A stretch of 20,703 bases of DNA from positions 1 to 20,703 of the forward strand of contig JASFYU010000182.1 in the NCBI GenBank assembly GCA_045046905.1, given 5' to 3'. The notes under the pieces are model-generated. The model was not told the DNA's origin. It ran no database searches and saw nothing but the letters and a program-made list of their open reading frames with translations. This DNA comes from JASFYU01 sp045046905 (GTDB lineage: Bacteria; Bacteroidota; Bacteroidia; Flavobacteriales; Flavobacteriaceae). A program made the translations under genes and the position numbers. Below, piece after piece: positions 17,001 through 20,703 of this stretch (positions are counted from its first letter, which is position 1; each line of letters begins with the position of its first letter).

Positions 17001-17049
17001 CAAACAACAAAACGCGAAAATAATTTATATGTGCATATCGGAAATTCAT
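14011..17049 (-). CDS. PVC-type heme lipoprotein: propeller, HEAT repeats and cytochrome c
   Basis: 1012 residues. Lipoprotein signal LLFGLPVIIVSC with Cys25. Residues about 45-430 form a membrane-bound-dehydrogenase-type propeller (DPVDMMIDENGLMYVVEMHG), with Ca-type loops DDDGDGQVD and EDTNGDGKAD, AATQFGHTFDPWGHH and NFYIGPDGALYVIDYY. About 440-850 is alpha-helical HEAT-like sequence. The C-terminal Planctomycetes/Verrucomicrobia-type heme domain has CAICH (Cys890, Cys893, His894) followed by GTNYGPDLATIRNRQ and DPAQSIADGYDLWTV. The family is thought to oxidise sugars or polyols in the periplasm, but few members are characterised. It is encoded between two close ceramidase-fold paralogues, 118 bases after the first and 60 before the second, which suggests that deacylation and oxidation act on the same material. 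Confidence 0.85.
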   Translation of the reverse strand: MNFRYAHINYFRVLLFGLPVIIVSCLNEQSSPYSESAEDALSTLEIASGFEIELVASEPLIADPVDMMIDENGLMYVVEMHGYPLDKSGTGKIKLLIDDDGDGQVDNSTVFADGLMLPTGIMRWKKGVLVTDAPNVIYLEDTNGDGKADVREIILTGFALSNPQHNLNNPLYGLDNWIYMAHESSVATQSYKKEFGDEGKDIFYPQQPQYPRLPKNANGRNIRFRPDSHELEMTAAATQFGHTFDPWGHHLLVTNSNHIFQELIAARYLHRNPDLLVTRVTQSLSDHGHPADVFPITKNPQHQLLTSVGVFTSATGLETYQGGAFPIEFDNLTFVAEPVSNLVHADRLADDGVSYTASRVYQQKEFLASTDSWFRPVNFYIGPDGALYVIDYYRKIIEHPEWMAEEVIQSGELYDGTEKGRIYRITPTVTKSVNQLKGLRLGDTSIEQLVDALASPNIWWRRNAQRLLLDRKDKEAVPLLRQMAKNIESPLGRLHALWTLQGLGRLSTKMIKQVLTDKVPGIRENAIRLAELHLDEASIIDALLSLQDDEDLKVRYQLMLTLGFVDTPSVIEARQAMLFKDIQDEWIQVAALSATSLQGNNLLEAVLDRFEGDVPAYASLIRRLSAMIGKSGQSKEIQRLVGKATNIGSKEVYTWQAPVLEGLANGIKGKELLSSDFQVEQNSLIRSFFHHPSTSVREASLQMLNEIALSDGAKTATALQRAERMAGDTSLSAERRAEAIYFLALGNPERHISLLNKLIVPDEPLAVQLAALRTLSSIPDQTVSDYVLEQWQVMTPEVRSAALQTFLSNSSRTGLLLDAIETGRIQKTNIDRALAVRLMTSKDQTHKDTARALFSEDEDNQRQEIVKQYAASLELSGKAVQGKQVFQENCAICHQIGGKMGTNYGPDLATIRNRQLASILNDILDPAQSIADGYDLWTVTLIGGESIQGIVSAETSTAITLRKAGGQQETTISRQDIQSLQPLGMSAMPAGLENTIDQQEMADLLAYIREVK

Positions 17050-17167
17050 TTTCTCTTTTTTAAGTTTTAGTATTTCTTAGACTTAATCACTTAACTATCG
17101 AACCTTCAAAAATGATTCTAGCAATCAGGAAAACAATCTCAAGAGGTGATTATTTAAAGTCAATCAA

Positions 17168-18535
17168 TTAGTTACTATTTCCCACTTCTCCTTCTAGATA
17201 GCCCATAACTGCCTCTGTAAGGTTCTTGGCGGCCGAGGATGTAAAGGGAGACACTGTTTCAACCTCATACCCCCCATGCTTCCAAGCGGAGGCAGTAGGC
17301 AAATAACCAAGCCAGCCGTTGGTGTACCCAAAATAGAAAGTGAATGGGAAAGGGGAGCGATTGCGTATTTCGTTCGATATTTCATTGAATAACTCTACGG
17401 GGGCACTCCATATTACCACATCATCGTTGATCTTTAAGAAACGAATTGGAAGTAGTACCATCTTTTTTCCATCATTGGTAGTTCGGGTATAGTTCGCGAG
17501 ATCTGATGGCCATCCAAGATCAGGCTTCCGGGGGGTTTCAAGGGTCAGAGCTCCGAAATTTAATTTCACCTCTTTGGTCGTGGACAAAATCCTTCGGTTT
17601 GCTTCCAGAATTCTGTCCCCCAAGAGCACGCGAAATTGTTTTAAATGCCCAGATTCTGGAGTTGGGTAAGTACTATATATGGGTGCTAGATTACCAGCGG
17701 CTCCATTAATAAAAAGCACCGGTGCTCCAATCTCTTGCTCGACATATTTCGAGACAATTCCTGGGACGTCACCGCTAATTTTCAAGTTATCTTGTCCCAA
17801 AACCGTTCCGTGAATTGCATAATTGGAGATTAGAGCCATCGTACTGCCGTCCTGCCTATCAATTCGCAATAGACCAATTCGGCGGTCGACCGCTCCATCA
17901 GGGTTCATGCCAAGAGAAGCCTTACCGTCAATATTTATAGCCCGCCGGTTAATATTGGCTCGAGAAAAGCCAAAACCCACGCCTAACCGTGCTGGTGCAA
18001 GGCTTTCTCGCGCCTCCAAAATTCCATTTATAAGCTTTTTCTTTACTTGAGTTGTATATTTAGGATTAGCTTCATGTTGATAACGGTCGCCCATAAAAAC
18101 AGCCGGAAGGCCAGGACGGCCAAGTTCAGGTGCAGAGTGCGTGTGCGTAACTGTCCACCATAAATTAACCTGATCAATTCCATATTCATCTTCAAGTTTG
18201 GCCGCGATACGATCATACTCAGCAGGTGAAATAACACATATATCCGATGACACTAAAATAAACTGACTTGTACCATCATCCATGACGACAATACGGTGGT
18301 AAATGCTGTCATTGACTCCTGTTGATTTTCGTGGACCATAACCCAGCAGCCATTGAGAACTTTTTGGGGTAATATCTACTTTGACTACAGATGCCCGAAA
18401 CATAGTAGAAGGAGCTTTTTTTTCAATGGGAACAGCGGTATAAGACTGTTGCGTCAAACCCACCTCAGCTGTAAATAAAAGAAGATAAACAACAAAAATA
18501 TTTTTCAATATCATATGAGATTTGGAATTATTCAT
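17168..18535 (-). CDS. Exported single-domain ceramidase-fold hydrolase (paralogue of the 12118-13950 product)
   Basis: 455 residues with signal peptide NIFVVYLLLFTAEVGLTQQ. The whole mature part aligns with residues 202-605 of the protein encoded at 12118-13950, with most residues identical (SRANINRRAI, GKASLG, NPDGAVDRRIGL, VEQEIGAP). Probable metal-site residues: His131/His133 (THTHSAPE), His242 (NYAIHGTVLG), Glu381 (SAPVELFNE), Tyr411 (NGWLGYLP). GNLAPI at 281-286 replaces the ceramidase GDVSPN, with Ala284 at the nucleophile position. It lacks the N-terminal binding module of its paralogue. It begins 4 bases after the upstream gene stops, so the two are almost certainly co-transcribed and possibly translationally coupled. 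Real chemistry and substrate are unknown. Confidence 0.8.
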   Translation of the reverse strand: MNNSKSHMILKNIFVVYLLLFTAEVGLTQQSYTAVPIEKKAPSTMFRASVVKVDITPKSSQWLLGYGPRKSTGVNDSIYHRIVVMDDGTSQFILVSSDICVISPAEYDRIAAKLEDEYGIDQVNLWWTVTHTHSAPELGRPGLPAVFMGDRYQHEANPKYTTQVKKKLINGILEARESLAPARLGVGFGFSRANINRRAINIDGKASLGMNPDGAVDRRIGLLRIDRQDGSTMALISNYAIHGTVLGQDNLKISGDVPGIVSKYVEQEIGAPVLFINGAAGNLAPIYSTYPTPESGHLKQFRVLLGDRILEANRRILSTTKEVKLNFGALTLETPRKPDLGWPSDLANYTRTTNDGKKMVLLPIRFLKINDDVVIWSAPVELFNEISNEIRNRSPFPFTFYFGYTNGWLGYLPTASAWKHGGYEVETVSPFTSSAAKNLTEAVMGYLEGEVGNSN

Positions 18536-18539
18536 TTTC

Positions 18540-19901
18540 TTAATATAATATACTATAGATTCCTTCCATTATTTTTTCTTCGACATCCTCTGTAAAACGA
18601 GAGGGTTTTTCATATCCTATCATTGCACCTTCAGCTTCGTAGCCGCCCTCTTTCAAAATTCTAAGGGAGGGTATGTAACAGGGCATGTCATTTGCATAGC
18701 TATTTATCCAAACCCGGTCAGCCCCCAATTCTTTTTTAAGTCGCAAAGAATAATCCACGACCACCTCTCCACCGAGAAAAATCATTACCAAATCCTTACC
18801 GAAATTCCAGACCTGTATGGGATAAGAAATCTTCATGGGAATAGCTTCACTTCTAGCCATTCGACTCAACAATAAAAGTGAATAATTGCTAGTGCGGCCC
18901 GATTTCTTAGCATCATCTGCCAATTTTCTTGGATCTGGAATGTCGGCAAAAGTCAAATCTATATATTTCATATTACCACTTGGGGCTTCTTTTAATGGCG
19001 AAAGGATTTGGCTAGAAACTAGTCTATTTACCTCATCAGCAATGCTTTTTCCTTGTTTTTTCGCATTCTCCAGATCCATTTCGGGGTTTTCTGAATTCAT
19101 ACGCGGATGAGAATTTTGATCCGCACCGCAGCCAATTGTGACCATTGCAATTACCCCTGGAAAATTCTCTTCGATCTGAATCTGGGCCTCACCGGCCCAA
19201 TCGCCATGAACCACATTGTTCTTGGGACCCAAAGTAACTGCATGACAGGCATAACTGACAAGTACCGCACGAACGGCCCCATCGGGATCACTTATTTTTA
19301 AAATGGGAAGAGCATGGTCAACAACACCATCAGGATTTATTGAGGTTCTGCGATTTATTGCAAAATCTACCTCTCCTTGACCCCACGAAACAGAGGATGA
19401 TTTAATATTTTTAACTGCCATCAATGAAACTTTCTTCAGCTTGGTTGTTAAATCCATTGCATATAAAGATATTTCCGCCAGTTCATCGGGGCTTAAGGGC
19501 TTGTTAAAATGGGAAACAATGTTTCCGATTTGGGGGCCACTATGTGTATGTGAAGCACAAATAGTAAAATCTTCAGGATTGAGGGCTATCAAATTCCCCA
19601 ATTCGGATCTGACCTTTTCAGTAATTTCACCAGGTATACCTAATAAATCAACTGTAACAAGTATGGAATATCCATCATGTTTATTTCTAAAAGCCATTGC
19701 CTTGGCCCATAGCTTGTGATGAACACTTTCGAAAAGATTGTCCCTGCCTGAATAACCCGATAGACGTACTGGTTTTTCCGGAGTAATATCAATCCTGGCC
19801 ACCCCTACATCTATTAATTCATCCTTTTGGCCATAAGTGAATCCAAGGGCACAGTTAACTATCAAAAAAAATAAAAATGTTATCATGTACTTATTTCCCA
19901 C
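18540..19901 (-). CDS. Exported ceramidase-fold hydrolase, divergent first gene of the operon
   Basis: 453 residues with signal peptide MITFLFFLIVNCALGFTYGQ; the second Met (residue 6) is an equally good start. It belongs to the small, single-domain neutral/alkaline-ceramidase-like group. It has VARIDITPEKPVRLSGY at the start of the domain, His118/His120 (ASHTHSGPQ), His220 (SYACHAVTLG), GDWAG, Glu379 (LGGEVVVDY) and Tyr409 (DMPCYIPS). The nucleophile region reads GCGADQNSHP (257-266). Asn263 aligns with the ceramidase Ser and a Ser264 lies next to it, so the catalytic Ser is either moved or absent. It is clearly more distant from the two other operon members than they are from each other. 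It is first in the operon, with an IS end about 60 bases upstream that may have altered its promoter. Confidence 0.8.
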   Translation of the reverse strand: MGNKYMITFLFFLIVNCALGFTYGQKDELIDVGVARIDITPEKPVRLSGYSGRDNLFESVHHKLWAKAMAFRNKHDGYSILVTVDLLGIPGEITEKVRSELGNLIALNPEDFTICASHTHSGPQIGNIVSHFNKPLSPDELAEISLYAMDLTTKLKKVSLMAVKNIKSSSVSWGQGEVDFAINRRTSINPDGVVDHALPILKISDPDGAVRAVLVSYACHAVTLGPKNNVVHGDWAGEAQIQIEENFPGVIAMVTIGCGADQNSHPRMNSENPEMDLENAKKQGKSIADEVNRLVSSQILSPLKEAPSGNMKYIDLTFADIPDPRKLADDAKKSGRTSNYSLLLLSRMARSEAIPMKISYPIQVWNFGKDLVMIFLGGEVVVDYSLRLKKELGADRVWINSYANDMPCYIPSLRILKEGGYEAEGAMIGYEKPSRFTEDVEEKIMEGIYSILY

Positions 19902-20027
19902 GGTAATAATTTTTTATACTATAAAATATTAGACTTTCATTTTAGTATTGCTCTAGAGCCCTTGTAAGATTCCCTTAAAACCGAACTTTTTAAAAGTAGA
20001 ATAATAATCTTAATTTTAAGCAGTATT

Positions 20028-20294
20028 ATGAGAAAGAGTAAATTTAGTCCACATCAAATTGCAAAGATTTTAAAGGAGTTCGATAATGGAAAAGGAGTTG
20101 AACAAATTAGCCGTGACTATGGTGTTAGCACTTCAGCTTTTTATAAGTAGCGTAGCCGCTATGCAGGGCTGAGTTTGAAGGAGCTTAAACGCTTAAAAGA
20201 CTTGGAAGAAGAGAACAGCAAGCTTAAACAAATGTATGCCACCTTAGCGTTGGATCATCAAATGGCCAAGGAGATCATTGAAAAAAAGCTTTAA
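20028..20294 (+). pseudogene. IS3 OrfA, interrupted by an in-frame TAG
   Basis: MRKSKFSPHQIAKILKEFDN begins the helix-turn-helix protein, and ISRDYGVSTSAFYK then meets TAG at 20148-20150 where relatives have Trp (TGG). The frame continues RSRYAGLSLKELKRLKDLEE through a leucine-zipper-like helix (KLKQMYATLALDHQMAKEII) to TAA 20292-20294. One G-to-A change explains the stop. The A-AAA-AAG slippery site for the orfAB fusion lies just before the end. Confidence 0.85.
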
Positions 20295-20703
20295 AGCCTT
20301 GGCGAAAACGTATTATAACTAGAGAACTTATTCATTACAGCATCAACAGGGCGTGCCGTGTACTCAATATGAGCAAGAGTGTTTATTATTATAAACCATT
20401 ACCAAAAGATGATACCGAGATAGAACAGGCTTTACAGCAAAAAGCCAAAGAACACTCAGAGGAAGGTTTTCGGAAAGCCTATGACCGTTTGCGCAATGAA
20501 GGAAAGCCATGGAATCATAAACGGGTTCACCGTATCTATAAAGCTCTTGGGTTGCCTTTGAGAAGAAAAGTAAAGAAACGTTACCCGCAAGAGTCAAAGA
20601 GCCTTTAGAGGTGCCTAATGAACTGAATCATACTTGGAGTATGGATTTTGTAACCGATGTTTTAGAAAACAAGAGACGCTTTAGGGCTTTCAATATCATT
20701 GAT
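20288..20703 (+). pseudogene. IS3 OrfB, N-terminal part with a one-base deletion
   Basis: Entered by -1 frameshift from orfA, it reads ALKPWRKRIITRELIHYSIN, then VLNMSKSVYYYKPLPKDD and the HTH_21-like GFRKAYDRLRNEGKPWNHKR. At about 20583 the frame slips: RRKVKKR is followed by wrong residues and TAG 20606-20608, whereas the next frame gives VKEPLEVPNELNHTWSMDFV, the start of the integrase core with its first Asp. Adding one T in CGTTACCC restores KRLPARVKEP. The rest is outside the window. Confidence 0.8.

Larger units (their letters stand above)
19963..20703 (+). mobile_element. Second IS3-family element, left part, inactivated; continues past window
   Basis: The orfA/orfB pair in overlapping frames with an A-AAA-AAG heptamer at 20282-20288 is IS3-type. 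The proteins differ from those of the left-hand copy, so it is another IS3 subgroup. The left end is probably near 19963 (TGTAAGATTCCC), inferred from spacing to orfA, since the right end lies outside. Both orfs carry inactivating mutations. Confidence 0.75.

Overview
The window looks like a chromosomal segment of a marine-type Bacteroidota, probably of the Flavobacteriaceae. The reasons are AT-rich intergenic DNA, starts without clear Shine-Dalgarno sequences, many lipoprotein and RR-type export signals, PVC-type heme lipoproteins, and a Bacteroidota-style tyrosine recombinase relic. This assignment is inferred from gene content only.

Layout. (1) 1-1117: right part of an IS3-family element whose orfB carries an in-frame TGA. 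(2) 1363-7411: a four-gene + strand operon encoding an export-signal-bearing SelA-like PLP enzyme, two tandem exported COG3964-type amidohydrolase/deacetylases, and a lipoprotein with a sugar-dehydrogenase-like beta-propeller and a C-terminal cytochrome c domain. A fifth reading frame begins at 7454 but breaks off after 37 codons. (3) 7568-10213: a graveyard of decayed DNA holding a broken lipoprotein gene, an IS6-family transposase with at least five nonsense codons, a minus-strand tyrosine recombinase remnant near a tRNA 3'-end-like word (a possible old attachment site), the 3' tip of another IS3 element, the 3' end of an IS5-family transposase, and solitary IS ends. (4) 10432-11832: a + strand Tat-exported Gfo/Idh/MocA oxidoreductase. 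(5) 19901-12118: a convergent minus-strand operon with three ceramidase-fold (PF04734-like) exported proteins and a 1012-residue PVC-type propeller/HEAT/cytochrome c lipoprotein. (6) About 19963-20703: the left part of a second, different IS3-family element, also inactivated.

How the genes may work together. All eight complete chromosomal genes carry export signals, and two encode c-type heme lipoproteins. The most economical reading is an envelope-located catabolic module: hydrolytic deacylation (ceramidase-fold proteins, COG3964 hydrolases), oxidation with electrons passed to cytochrome c, and PLP-dependent elimination or deamination. One concrete but unproven idea is oxidation, deacylation and deamination of an N-acylated amino sugar or related hydroxy/amino acid. 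The substrate cannot be read from the sequence. No intact RNA gene and no CRISPR array was seen.
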